DNA of 46,228 nt from a virus: IMG/VR virus record IMGVR_UViG_3300023175_003741, positions 1-46,228 of that record. One strand, written 5' to 3'. The notes under the pieces are model-generated. The model did not search any database, was not told the DNA's origin, and saw only the letters and a list, made by a program, of their open reading frames with translations. Below, one piece after another: positions 8,197 to 16,499 of the stretch. Every line of letters begins with the position of its first letter. The first letter of the stretch is position 1. A program made the translations under genes and the position numbers.

Positions 8197-9026
8197 TTAG
8201 AAATTTCCTGTAAAATTGAATTAAAGTTATTGACAGAATAATATTCTTGTATAATTGAGGTTGAAGGCGCTGGCTTTGAGAGACAAGATACCACACATCG
8301 ATATATATCGTCGTATGTTTTAAAGTTGGTAATTAAATCTTTTTCTGGATAATTATTTAAATTCATGTTAGTAATAATATTACACCCACATGACAAGCCG
8401 CATAATACATTTAGTCTTGAACTGAAATCTAAAATGGCTTTATATGGAGATATAGCATCAAATATTGATTTGATGTCAAGAGTGATGGACTTAACTATAT
8501 TTACATTAATACCCTTCTGTTGTAAAGATGACGCTATGTTGTTTACCATATTATTGTTTTCTAGATTAAAAATCAAAAGGTCTTTTGTTTTTGGTGAATC
8601 TTTTCTGTATTCCGGTATTGCATAATTGCAATTGATGGCATTTGATACATATCCATCCGATCGCCTATTGAAATTGATTACATGGACATTATTAATATTT
8701 TTTTGCAATATTAGGAGATCTTCTCTTTTGGTTTTTGACAAATCATCATGATTAAAGATAAGCAGATCAGTATTAGTATTAAATATATTATCTATTTGTT
8801 CTGCATTGACAAACACAGAATTTAGTGCAGTAAAGTTGTAGTTGATGTCTAATATGGTGGAGTTGTTTTGGTGTTTAATAAATAAAAACCTATCATCTGT
8901 CATATCCATTACTAACGCATCAAATATAGACCCATGACCATGATACAATATGTTATATCTATGATTCAGTGTCTTGGATTTAATTTTTTGGTAAAGATTA
9001 TTACTTGACCATTCTGATTTTAACAT
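8193..9026 (-). CDS. GT-B-like glycosyltransferase-related protein
   Basis: This 277-residue protein has two Rossmann-like halves. The first has RYNILYHGHGSIFDALV and later DLLIFNHDDL. The second begins with TKDLLIFNLENNNM and a loop IDFSS/CGLSCGCNIITN-like stretch (residues about 200-220), in the place where GT-B enzymes bind the donor nucleotide sugar. The usual E-x7-E motif is not evident, so activity is uncertain. It overlaps the 9020-9976 gene by 7 bases and the 7783-8196 gene by 4. It belongs to the same operon and probably adds or recognises a sugar of the same glycan (inference). Confidence 0.45.
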   Translation of the reverse strand: MLKSEWSSNNLYQKIKSKTLNHRYNILYHGHGSIFDALVMDMTDDRFLFIKHQNNSTILDINYNFTALNSVFVNAEQIDNIFNTNTDLLIFNHDDLSKTKREDLLILQKNINNVHVINFNRRSDGYVSNAINCNYAIPEYRKDSPKTKDLLIFNLENNNMVNNIASSLQQKGINVNIVKSITLDIKSIFDAISPYKAILDFSSRLNVLCGLSCGCNIITNMNLNNYPEKDLITNFKTYDDIYRCVVSCLSKPAPSTSIIQEYYSVNNFNSILQEISK

Positions 9027-9976
9027 AATATGTCTGCAAGTTGTGATATCGGATATTTACTAGGTTCTTTTTTATGTGATAGTATGTTTTCTTTGAGGCT
9101 CTTTTTTATGATGGTATACTGCGTTTGGTTGTGATCGCTTAATTTATCTAGATCTAAATCTCCATAGGATATAATGGTGTTATTATTTTTAGAGGCCAAA
9201 GAACAATTACTAATTAATTCATATTGATTATTTATGGATAAGAATATATCAGCAGAGCTATGGAGAGAGCTTAGTCTGGAATGTGAAAGATTATCTAACA
9301 TTAATAAGACCTTATCTTCCTTATTGGTGTGCAGATCTGATTTGCATTGTTCGTAGTAAGATATTAGATCTTTCTTATTTGATGTGTTTGTTTCGCAACA
9401 AATAATAAGGCATATATTGTCATTTTGATTGCAGCAATCGATAAATGTTGGTATTAATGATCTTATAGAAGCTTTGTCTCCATCATAATTGCCAATAAAA
9501 TAATATTTTTTATAAGAGGAGTAGATGCCTAGATCGAGCGTGTACTTGCTGGTACTTTTGGTCGATTGTGGGTATGGTATTTTAAAAATATTAGAATTAG
9601 AGATACCTATATCCAAAAATTTCTCATAGTCGAAATCGTTAAAAACAAATATGCCATCAAATTCTTTTAGCTTATTGTGGTACTTGGTATTGATTGATAG
9701 GTCTTGTTGGGTTATAGGTATCAAATAATTTTTTGTATAGCGATTAATAGATGCTGTTTCTATTAAACAATGAGTGATGACGGCATCAGGCATTTTGCTA
9801 AGTTCAGACATTCTCAAATAAGGAATGGTCGAAGATTTCTCATCATCATACCCAGAATAGATAGGATATGCATATGTTTGTATTTGGTTAAGTGTACATA
9901 TGTCTTCCAGTATGCTTGCAGAGCAATAGCCTATAGCATTGTTGGATTGGAACGGTCCATTATAAAGTATTTTCAT
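9020..9976 (-). CDS. GT4-like glycosyltransferase
   Basis: This protein has 318 residues if ATG 9976 is used, giving MKILYNGPFQSNNAIGY. That is a typical GT-B opening in which the G-x-x-Y loop binds the acceptor. An ATG 13 codons upstream would overlap the preceding gene by 56 bases. The middle (ITHCLIET, FDGIFVFNDFDYEKFL, IFKIPYP) matches the interdomain part of family GT4 enzymes. The second half has KKYYFIGNYDGDKASIRSLI and a late SADIFLSINNQYELISN segment where GT4 enzymes keep the donor-binding glutamates. The overlap with the 9960-11615 gene is 17 bases. Acceptor and sugar cannot be told from sequence. Confidence 0.6.
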   Translation of the reverse strand: MKILYNGPFQSNNAIGYCSASILEDICTLNQIQTYAYPIYSGYDDEKSSTIPYLRMSELSKMPDAVITHCLIETASINRYTKNYLIPITQQDLSINTKYHNKLKEFDGIFVFNDFDYEKFLDIGISNSNIFKIPYPQSTKSTSKYTLDLGIYSSYKKYYFIGNYDGDKASIRSLIPTFIDCCNQNDNICLIICCETNTSNKKDLISYYEQCKSDLHTNKEDKVLLMLDNLSHSRLSSLHSSADIFLSINNQYELISNCSLASKNNNTIISYGDLDLDKLSDHNQTQYTIIKKSLKENILSHKKEPSKYPISQLADILC

Positions 9977-11615
9977 TTTTGTTTTTAAGTTTGGCGTATT
10001 GTATGAAGTCATCATTGAATCTTATGTTTTCTTTTATTACTGCAGCTAATTCGTTATTATTATTAATTAGTATATTTAATTGCTCTATGGCGCTATTTAT
10101 ATCATAATGATGATACGACATTCCATTTTGCTGAAAACCATAATCTATATCATTTAAAATAGTGAGAATTTTATGAGAAGAAAACATATTAATATCTCCA
10201 AGGTTATTTTTGCATATAGATATAATATTTTCTAAGTCTGCATTTTCTTTAATATTTGTGATTTTTTGCATAGATACTGGCCGATCCCAGTGACCAGGTG
10301 CCTGCGGCTCTATTTGATCCAAATATTTTTCCCATTTCTTTGACACATCGTCCCAATTGTAAAATTTTTCTGTCAATGTTCTTATTTCGGTTCTCTTTTT
10401 TTCTACAATAGGAGCTGGCCAGCTCATGACTGTTTTGATAGCAGAAATCAAATCGTCATTATTGGGATATACCCTAATCGCTCTAGTTTCTAATTCTTTA
10501 AAATACGTTTGAACACCAACAGGAAAAGCTTTTAATTTTTGAATAATGTCGCACATAGCGCTGTAGTCTATAGTTGCTATGGGGATACCACAAGCTGCTG
10601 CCTCTACTTGAGGCATCCCAAAGCCTTCACATATTGCATATTGTACATAAATGTCAAAAACGTTATATATGACAGACAATTGCTTTGATTCAATACCAGC
10701 TGAAACACTAGGAAAGACTTTATTTTTAGATAGGCATTTATCGCATATGGTGCTGGGACCAGCAAACACTCCGCATGTAACATCATTGCACTTTTTGCAC
10801 ACATATGTAAAAAGCACCCTATTGGCCAATCTATGTTCTTTTAACAGCTCAGGGATGTCCCAGCCTGCATCGGGATAGCTTGTATGTAAATATAAAAATG
10901 GTATTTGCTTAACCAGGCTATTATTTTCTAGTTCATCCAAAAGACTTCTGAAAGACTTAAACAATTCCGGTATTAGTTTTCTTTTTTGGTTTCTCATTAC
11001 CGAGCCGATAATAAATGCATCGTTCGGTATATTCATTGCTCTTCTGCATTTGGTTTTGTCCTGGATTTTAAAAGTTGAAAGATCTACTCCTGGAGAAGCA
11101 GTATCAACATAGTTAATTTGTCCGCTAGATTGTTTTTCTAGTGTTTTTGCCCCCCAATCAGAATAAGTAAAAATAGCATCAGCGTCTAGGAAGGTGCTGA
11201 TCCATGATTGTTGCTGTGGGGCAGAATCTACTGTCGGCATCAGAATCCAATGAAAGAACTTTCTAGCTGGAGAAAGCTCTTGATAACTAGACATCCAATA
11301 ATCTCTAATGTCTATAACAACATCAGGCTTAAAGTCAATGACAACTTTATCAAATCTCCACCTACCGAACATATTGTCAGACCTAGATGAATATTCGTTA
11401 TATCTAGGATCGGTTTTTTGCACAGCGTTTGCATAAATAGTCCAAGGGGTCTTTGAATCTCTTGGGTCATTTACATTGGCATAACTTGCAAATTCCGCTA
11501 TATCATATTTATTGGTATTATATAATCGGGTCAATAGTTCTTTGGCATAGATCGAAAAGCCAGAATTGAGGAAACTGGCTTCTGAGCACATCAATATTTT
11601 TAATTTTTTCATCAT
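9960..11615 (-). CDS. GT4-family glycosyltransferase with cysteine-rich insertion
   Basis: The 551-residue protein begins MKKLKILMCSEASFLNSGFS, a GT-B N-terminal acceptor loop. It has an IIGSVMRNQKRK strand at the start of the donor domain and the classic GT4 donor motif EGFGMPQVEAAACGIP near residue 330. An inserted four-cysteine cluster (CKKC and CDKC, about 18 residues apart, near residues 270-290) looks like a small zinc ribbon between donor-domain elements, which is unusual for GT4. A helical C-terminal tail of about 100 residues follows. It is the first gene of the sugar operon, just downstream of the ssb terminator; no own promoter is obvious. Confidence 0.8.
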   Translation of the reverse strand: MMKKLKILMCSEASFLNSGFSIYAKELLTRLYNTNKYDIAEFASYANVNDPRDSKTPWTIYANAVQKTDPRYNEYSSRSDNMFGRWRFDKVVIDFKPDVVIDIRDYWMSSYQELSPARKFFHWILMPTVDSAPQQQSWISTFLDADAIFTYSDWGAKTLEKQSSGQINYVDTASPGVDLSTFKIQDKTKCRRAMNIPNDAFIIGSVMRNQKRKLIPELFKSFRSLLDELENNSLVKQIPFLYLHTSYPDAGWDIPELLKEHRLANRVLFTYVCKKCNDVTCGVFAGPSTICDKCLSKNKVFPSVSAGIESKQLSVIYNVFDIYVQYAICEGFGMPQVEAAACGIPIATIDYSAMCDIIQKLKAFPVGVQTYFKELETRAIRVYPNNDDLISAIKTVMSWPAPIVEKKRTEIRTLTEKFYNWDDVSKKWEKYLDQIEPQAPGHWDRPVSMQKITNIKENADLENIISICKNNLGDINMFSSHKILTILNDIDYGFQQNGMSYHHYDINSAIEQLNILINNNNELAAVIKENIRFNDDFIQYAKLKNKNENTL

Positions 11616-11630
11616 TATTTTTTGGACGAT

Positions 11631-11660
11631 ACAAAAATAGCGAGGAATGAATCCTCGCTA
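11631..11660 (-). terminator. Rho-independent terminator of ssb
   Basis: On the minus strand, arms 11652-11660 and 11638-11646 form a perfect 9-bp stem (TAGCGAGGA / TCCTCGCTA) with a 5-base loop, followed at once by TATTTTT. It lies 25 bases after the ssb stop and upstream of the glycosyltransferase operon. Confidence 0.85.
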
Positions 11661-11684
11661 TTCATGGTTAAGAATTAAGATTCA

Positions 11685-12056
11685 TTAAAAGGCTACAGCT
11701 TCTTGATCTTCTGATTTCTTGTATCTAGATAGCTTTGTAAGCTTTGAAAAATTATTTACCCTTACCTTGAAACTATTGTGCTTAACTCCGTCTTTTTCCC
11801 AGGAATCGTTTCTTAAGGAACCCTCCACCATGACCAGATCACCCTTGGCAAAAGACTCTCCAATAATTTCTGCGCCAGTATCCCAGGCTTCACAGTTGAT
11901 AAAAGACGTAACCTTGTCTCTATCCCCATTAGCCTTTGTGTATTCTCTTGATGTAGCAACAGTAAAGTTGACTACAGCAGTCTCTTTTCCTCCAGTATTA
12001 ACTCGTCGCATTTCTGGATCTCTAGCTAGGTTTCCTCTAAGAATTACAAGATTCAT
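11685..12056 (-). CDS. ssb: Single-stranded DNA-binding protein
   Basis: This 123-residue SSB consists of one OB-fold: MNLVILRGNLARDPEMR at the start, VVNFTVATSREYT, SFINCEAWDTGAEII, then KGDLVMVEGSLRNDSWEKDG. It protects single-stranded DNA and recruits replication partners. The tail is very short (SEDQEAVAF). It keeps acidic residues and a terminal phenylalanine but not the classical DDDIPF, so partner binding may differ from bacterial SSB. A ribosome site AAGGAG lies just upstream. It is bounded by its own strong promoter (12107-12134) and terminator (11631-11660), which makes it a single-gene unit inside a run of same-strand genes. High SSB demand would explain this. Confidence 0.95.
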   Translation of the reverse strand: MNLVILRGNLARDPEMRRVNTGGKETAVVNFTVATSREYTKANGDRDKVTSFINCEAWDTGAEIIGESFAKGDLVMVEGSLRNDSWEKDGVKHNSFKVRVNNFSKLTKLSRYKKSEDQEAVAF

Positions 12057-12106
12057 TTAAATCTCCTTAATTATAAAAATATAAAATAACCAAACCAACT
12101 GATACT

Positions 12107-12134
12107 ATTATAGCAGAACTGTTCCGTTTGTCAA
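12107..12134 (-). promoter_or_regulatory. Consensus sigma70 promoter of ssb
   Basis: On the minus strand, TTGACA (12129-12134) and TATAAT (12107-12112) match both consensus hexamers exactly, with a 16-base spacer. The start site would lie about 7 bases downstream, leaving a leader of roughly 45 bases with AAGGAG before the ssb ATG. The -35 box overlaps the last codons of the polymerase gene at 12131-13753. Confidence 0.85.
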
Positions 12135-13753
12135 GACTGCGGCTCAAAACATTTTTCTACTATGAGGCTATCTTTGTTTTTAGACTTTTTCCCAGTAAAA
12201 ACTAACACATTGCCTTCAAAAATATGTGTTTTGTATTGTTCCCAAACGTCAGGAAATAATATGATTGAGTCAAGTATTCCGTATTGGTCCTCTCCAGTTA
12301 CAAAAGCCATCTCTGATCCTGGATTCTTACCTGTTTTTGTTTTGGTTATATTAATAGATGATATTTCGGCAGCCATAATGATATCAGACTTATATGTGGT
12401 TTTAAAATCTTTGCAGTTAGTATTGGTTGTGTCTATGTCGTAAGAGTCTAATTTTGAGCATGTGATGGCTGTACCCAGTAAAGAATTTTCGGAATCAGAC
12501 AACCATTCTATTTTATCTACCATAGAATACGGCGGATTGTCTATGGTTTTTATAAGATTGGCAATGATTTCTTTTCTATTCTTATTTATTTTTTCCTGCA
12601 AGAGTCCGACTAATATATTTTTTAAAGACTGATTATCTTTTTTAATATAAGTATCACATTTTTCTATTTCTTTTTTTGTTAAGGAAGAAAATATCTCATA
12701 TTCAAATAACATTTCTGTTCTTGTTTTTTTGTAGAAGTCCAAGGAGCCACAACATATTAAGGCTTTGGTTGCAGTACTATTGATATTACATAGTATCATA
12801 GATAACATTTGGTACCAATTAATATTATTGATATCTATTTGGTCTTTTTCTATTATTTGTTGCATCTTTTGAAAAACAGAATTGCCTACACCCTTAATAT
12901 CTGTTAGTCCAAAAAATATCTTGCCAAACTTGATAGAAAACAGCTGATTCATATGTCTTATATCTGGTGTTTGGATAATAATATCCATTTCGTTGGCGTT
13001 TCTAACGAGCTCTTTTATTTCTTGTTGTGGATCTATTTTGTCTTTTGCAAATTTCAAATAAGAAGCAAAAAATATTCTTGGAAAATGAGCCTTGGTATAT
13101 GCAGATAAGTAGGCATTCATCGCGTATGATATTGCATGGCTTTTATTGAAAGAATATCTCTGACTTTTTTCTATCCATCCAAAAATCTCTTCTGCCGTAT
13201 CTTTATCTACGGTTTTTTGTTTTAGTGCGCCTTCAATAAAAGACTTTTTGACCTTAGCCATCAGGTCAGCCTTTTTCTTTCCAATAGCCTTTCTTAAAAC
13301 GTCTGCTTCTTTTAGGTCAAAGCCAGAAACAACCCTTGCTATTTCCATAGCCTGCTCCTGATATATCATTTCTCCATAACTTTTTTCAAGAGGACTTTTT
13401 AAAGATGGATGATAATAATCTACTGTTTCTTGTCCATTTTTTTTATCAATATAATGATTACTTACGCTTTTACCGTCTCTATAGGCCTCAAGGCATCCCG
13501 GCCTTAAAATACTAATCAGGCCCGCTAAATGCTCTATATTTCTTGGTTTTAGCTTTTTGGACATACTTTGACCAAGTCTTGACTCTAACTGAAAACATCC
13601 TTTAGTATTGCCAGAGGATATCAAGTCCCAAGTTTTTTCACATTCTAGATTAATTTTTTCTAATCTAGGATCAAATTCAATCTTAGGAAAGTCGCCACTA
13701 TTGTCCAATACTCTAAATTTGCATCCACAATCGAATGTAAAAATTTCAGCCAT
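12131..13753 (-). CDS. dnaE: DNA polymerase III alpha subunit, C-terminal half (fingers to OB domain)
   Basis: The 540-residue protein corresponds to the part of bacterial DnaE that follows the palm. It starts MAEIFTFDCGCKFRV and then enters conserved DnaE sequence: KGCFQLESRLG, LAGLISILRPG, MIYQEQAMEIARVVSGF, ADVLRKAIGKKK, YSFNKSHAISYA and an HhH-like ITDIKGVG. The end (FVTGEDQYGILDSIILFP) is the OB-fold. All three catalytic aspartates are on the other half (14628-16499). The two proteins total 1163 residues, close to E. coli DnaE (1160). No intein sequence is visible at either edge, so the halves must assemble non-covalently. The proofreading exonuclease gene ends 9 bases upstream. Confidence 0.9.
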   Translation of the reverse strand: MAEIFTFDCGCKFRVLDNSGDFPKIEFDPRLEKINLECEKTWDLISSGNTKGCFQLESRLGQSMSKKLKPRNIEHLAGLISILRPGCLEAYRDGKSVSNHYIDKKNGQETVDYYHPSLKSPLEKSYGEMIYQEQAMEIARVVSGFDLKEADVLRKAIGKKKADLMAKVKKSFIEGALKQKTVDKDTAEEIFGWIEKSQRYSFNKSHAISYAMNAYLSAYTKAHFPRIFFASYLKFAKDKIDPQQEIKELVRNANEMDIIIQTPDIRHMNQLFSIKFGKIFFGLTDIKGVGNSVFQKMQQIIEKDQIDINNINWYQMLSMILCNINSTATKALICCGSLDFYKKTRTEMLFEYEIFSSLTKKEIEKCDTYIKKDNQSLKNILVGLLQEKINKNRKEIIANLIKTIDNPPYSMVDKIEWLSDSENSLLGTAITCSKLDSYDIDTTNTNCKDFKTTYKSDIIMAAEISSINITKTKTGKNPGSEMAFVTGEDQYGILDSIILFPDVWEQYKTHIFEGNVLVFTGKKSKNKDSLIVEKCFEPQS

Positions 13754-13762
13754 TGTATATTT

Positions 13763-14449
13763 CTATTTAAAAGAATCCTTAAATTTAATCTTTGGTGACA
13801 TGCTTCTAAAAAGTTTCATAAATCTAATTAGAATTTCTGCTGTGTCCTGTACATCTTTAAGAGCGTCATGAGCATTTTCTTTAGATAATCCTAGATAATC
13901 TCTAAGATTGTCTAATGTATAATTTTTAAGTTCACTATTTCCTTCGAACCAATAAAATATAACATTCATAACATCTAAAACATCTCTAGGAAAAAACAGA
14001 TCGGTTTTATTTTCCTTGTTTGTGTTTTTATATCTCTGGCTCAATCTGTTGATGATTGGCAAATCGAACCTGTTAATATTGTATCCGGCAGCAATCGGGG
14101 CACTAAAACAGCTTTTTTTAGTTGACCTACTGTGATACATTTGTAGATAATTAACAAACATTTTCCATGCCTGCTCTTGCTTTTGACTAGATTTCCAGTC
14201 CTTCAAAATTTGAGCTTTGCTAACTCCTCTAACCTTAGAGTGAAAGTCTAAAACATCAGAGTCATCATATGTATAATCCTCATTTTCTTCTAGAGCAGAT
14301 GGTCGCAGAGATATATTAAATTCTGAATCTGGTACTATCTCTAATTTTATTGGGTCAACAATAACAGCTGCTATTTGTACCGGACTGCATACATCTGGAT
14401 TGCAGCCATCTGTCTCTAGATCGAAAACACATATCTTATTCCTATTAAT
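13763..14449 (-). CDS. dnaQ: DnaQ-like 3'-5' exonuclease with AUU start
   Basis: The 228-residue protein has ExoI FDLETDG (D10, E12), ExoII GYNINRFDLP and ExoIII HDALKDVQDT, so the DEDDh catalytic set is complete. It should proofread for the split polymerase encoded on both sides. No ATG, GTG or TTG precedes the ExoI motif in frame: a TGA stop lies just two codons before ATT 14449-14447. That ATT sits 6 bases after a strong GGAGG (14456-14460). An AUU start is therefore inferred; the first conventional in-frame start, TTG 14206, would remove 81 residues including the catalytic DxE. The ATT overlaps the stop of the small upstream gene as ATTAA, so translation may be coupled. Confidence 0.85.
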   Translation of the reverse strand: MNRNKICVFDLETDGCNPDVCSPVQIAAVIVDPIKLEIVPDSEFNISLRPSALEENEDYTYDDSDVLDFHSKVRGVSKAQILKDWKSSQKQEQAWKMFVNYLQMYHSRSTKKSCFSAPIAAGYNINRFDLPIINRLSQRYKNTNKENKTDLFFPRDVLDVMNVIFYWFEGNSELKNYTLDNLRDYLGLSKENAHDALKDVQDTAEILIRFMKLFRSMSPKIKFKDSFK

Positions 14450-14624
14450 TTTTCACCTCCACTTTGATATCTGGCTGAATAAATGTCCTATCATTGGCAT
14501 TGCCAACCACATGACAATTAACGCTTCTGCAACAACTAACTTTGACGGTATTAACTTTTACATATGTCTTATTATTTAAGTCAAATTGTTCGCCAATAGC
14601 GACGTCTTTAAAAGATTTTTGCAT
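14445..14624 (-). CDS. Small conserved-looking protein between polymerase and exonuclease genes
   Basis: This 59-residue protein runs from ATG 14624 to TAA 14445, starting 4 bases after the stop of the polymerase N-half. It begins MQKSFKDVAIGEQFDLNNKTY, a pattern of small phage proteins with an SH3-like beta barrel (FxDlxiGdxF ... YVKV). It has CC and C residues in the middle (SCCRSVNCHVV) and ends in KVEVKN. Its last codons contain the ribosome site of the exonuclease gene, so reading it would expose or couple the AUU start downstream. The function is unknown. Confidence 0.7.
   Translation of the reverse strand: MQKSFKDVAIGEQFDLNNKTYVKVNTVKVSCCRSVNCHVVGNANDRTFIQPDIKVEVKN
14447..14460 (-). 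promoter_or_regulatory. Ribosome binding site deciding the AUU start of the exonuclease
   Basis: GGAGG at 14460-14456 is followed after 6 bases by ATT at 14449-14447. No ATG, GTG or TTG lies in frame between the preceding stop (TGA) and the catalytic FDLETDG. This site therefore fixes the start unless a +1 frameshift from the small upstream gene is used. Confidence 0.7.
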
Positions 14625-14627
14625 AAT

Positions 14628-16499
14628 TTATTCTCCACTATGTAGTAATTGTGAAATAGACATAACCTTATCGAGCATAGCCACCCCCAGAATATCAAAT
14701 TTAATAATACCAATAGATTCCAAGTCTTGCATTTCCATGCCAGCTATTGTTGTCTTGTTTTTTGTATCATAAATCATGGGACAGATATTATTTAGGTTGT
14801 GACTACTAATAACTACACCGGCAGCATGTTTTGACTGATTTGATTTGGTGCCCTCTAATCTAATAGCTTGCTCAAATCTTTTGGCAAGGGGACCCTTCAG
14901 TGTATTGTCTTTTTCATCAATATAGCACCATTCTTTTAGCTTATCGGCGTTATTCTCTAGAGCCCATCTAATAATAGAGGCTTCGCCACCATCTTCTTTC
15001 ATTTCTTGTAATTCATCGGCTATTTTTGCTTCGTCTGGAATAAATTTTGTAATTCTGTTCATTTCATCAAAACTAATATTTCCATATACCCTTAATACTT
15101 CTTTAAGGGCGCCTCTGCCTTTCATGGTGTTAAAAGTAATCATCTGAGACACTTTTGATTCACCATATCTATTTCTAATATACGATATGATTTCTTCTCT
15201 TTTATTGATTGGTACATCCACATCTATATCTGGCATAGAGATTCTGTCTTTAGTATTTCTTCCAGAATTATAAAATCTTTCAAATATAAGATCATATTTT
15301 ATTGGGTCTATAGATGTTATGCCTATTAAATAGGACACTAAGCACCCAGCGGCACTGCCTCTGCCTGGACCAGCTAACCATCCACGAGATTTAATATAGT
15401 TAACAATATCCGCAACAATTAAGAAATAACTAGAAAGGTCAGCTCCCTGTAAAACTTCTAATTCTTTTTTGATGCGTTCTACATAAATATTATGGTCTTC
15501 TTTTGGTATATGATTTGCAATTTTTTCCTGCCATCCATTTCTACATAATTGCCTTAGATATTCATCTGGATTCTGATTATCTGGACACTGAAATGGAGGC
15601 AATAATGGTTTGTGTAAAATATCATAATCTTCACACATGCTGTCTATATAAAGTGTATTCTCTACCTCTTCCTGGGTATGTATTTCGTTAATCTCTTTTG
15701 GATCAAGTATATAATACTTGTCAGACTTAAAAAAACATTCAAATGGTACAGATTCTTCGTTGACAATTTTTTTATTAATATTGGATAGCGTAGTTTTTAT
15801 ATTATTGCACAACAATATTCTTTGATCTATGGCATCTTCTTGCTCTGCATAGTGTGCATCGGGTGTACAGATAATTTTGGTTTTTGTTAGCTTTCCCAGG
15901 CCTCTAACAATGTCTGTAAGCTCTTTTTGTCTGGGCATATTTTGTTGATCCATTAGTTGTGACTCAAGGAAAAAGTTATCACTTCCAAAAATTTCTTTCA
16001 TCTCCGCAATAAAATCCACACATTTGCCTTTGTAGTCTGTGGGATTTTGTTCAACTATATCGGCAATATATGATCCCATATGCCCACAAAATGCAATTAA
16101 ATTATTATGTGATACTATATCTTTTAGTTTACAGATAGACAATCTTGGTTTTTTATAGTAATTTTCAGGATCGTTAGATTTAGAAACGATTTGTATTAAA
16201 TTTTTCCAACCTGTTAGATTTTTGGCCAGTACTATAAAATGTGTTAGGTCAATATTTTCTTTAGATTTTATACTAGAATCATCGAACGATAAATATAATT
16301 CACATCCAAGTATGGGCTTGATATTTTTAGCTTTTAGTGCGGTATGTATTTGTACAGCACCGGATATGGATCCATGGTCTGTAATGGCACAACTCGGTAC
16401 TCCTATTTTATTGCACCTATTGGCTATCTGTTCAGGTCTTGACAAACCATCCAATAAAGAATAGTGGCTATGCACATGCAAAGGTATATAGTTTTTCAT
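14628..16499 (-). CDS. dnaE: DNA polymerase III alpha subunit, N-terminal half (PHP and palm)
   Basis: The protein has 623 residues. The PHP domain is complete by eye: HVHSHYS (8-14), ITDHGS (39-44), GCELYLSF (65-72), FCGHMGSY (138-144) and CTPDAHYAEQED (211-222), so it may bind metals. The palm follows with GWLAGPGRGSAAGCLVSYL (374-391), PDIDVD (423-428, catalytic aspartates) and SKHAAGVV near residue 565. The third catalytic aspartate is D602 in IKFDILG. The protein stops 21 residues later, exactly in the linker before the fingers region. The rest is encoded at 12131-13753. Its start overlaps the nuclease gene stop by 4 bases. Confidence 0.93.
   Translation of the reverse strand: MKNYIPLHVHSHYSLLDGLSRPEQIANRCNKIGVPSCAITDHGSISGAVQIHTALKAKNIKPILGCELYLSFDDSSIKSKENIDLTHFIVLAKNLTGWKNLIQIVSKSNDPENYYKKPRLSICKLKDIVSHNNLIAFCGHMGSYIADIVEQNPTDYKGKCVDFIAEMKEIFGSDNFFLESQLMDQQNMPRQKELTDIVRGLGKLTKTKIICTPDAHYAEQEDAIDQRILLCNNIKTTLSNINKKIVNEESVPFECFFKSDKYYILDPKEINEIHTQEEVENTLYIDSMCEDYDILHKPLLPPFQCPDNQNPDEYLRQLCRNGWQEKIANHIPKEDHNIYVERIKKELEVLQGADLSSYFLIVADIVNYIKSRGWLAGPGRGSAAGCLVSYLIGITSIDPIKYDLIFERFYNSGRNTKDRISMPDIDVDVPINKREEIISYIRNRYGESKVSQMITFNTMKGRGALKEVLRVYGNISFDEMNRITKFIPDEAKIADELQEMKEDGGEASIIRWALENNADKLKEWCYIDEKDNTLKGPLAKRFEQAIRLEGTKSNQSKHAAGVVISSHNLNNICPMIYDTKNKTTIAGMEMQDLESIGIIKFDILGVAMLDKVMSISQLLHSGE

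Noticed and set aside
10604-10878. Frames on both strands within the GT4 gene around its cysteine cluster
   Set aside because: They have no ribosome binding sites and no protein-like pattern; the GT4 reading explains the stretch.
12131-16499. Split intein joining the two polymerase halves
   Set aside because: The N-half ends 21 residues after the last palm motif without a Cys-led intein start. The C-half begins directly with DnaE-like sequence and has no His-Asn end.
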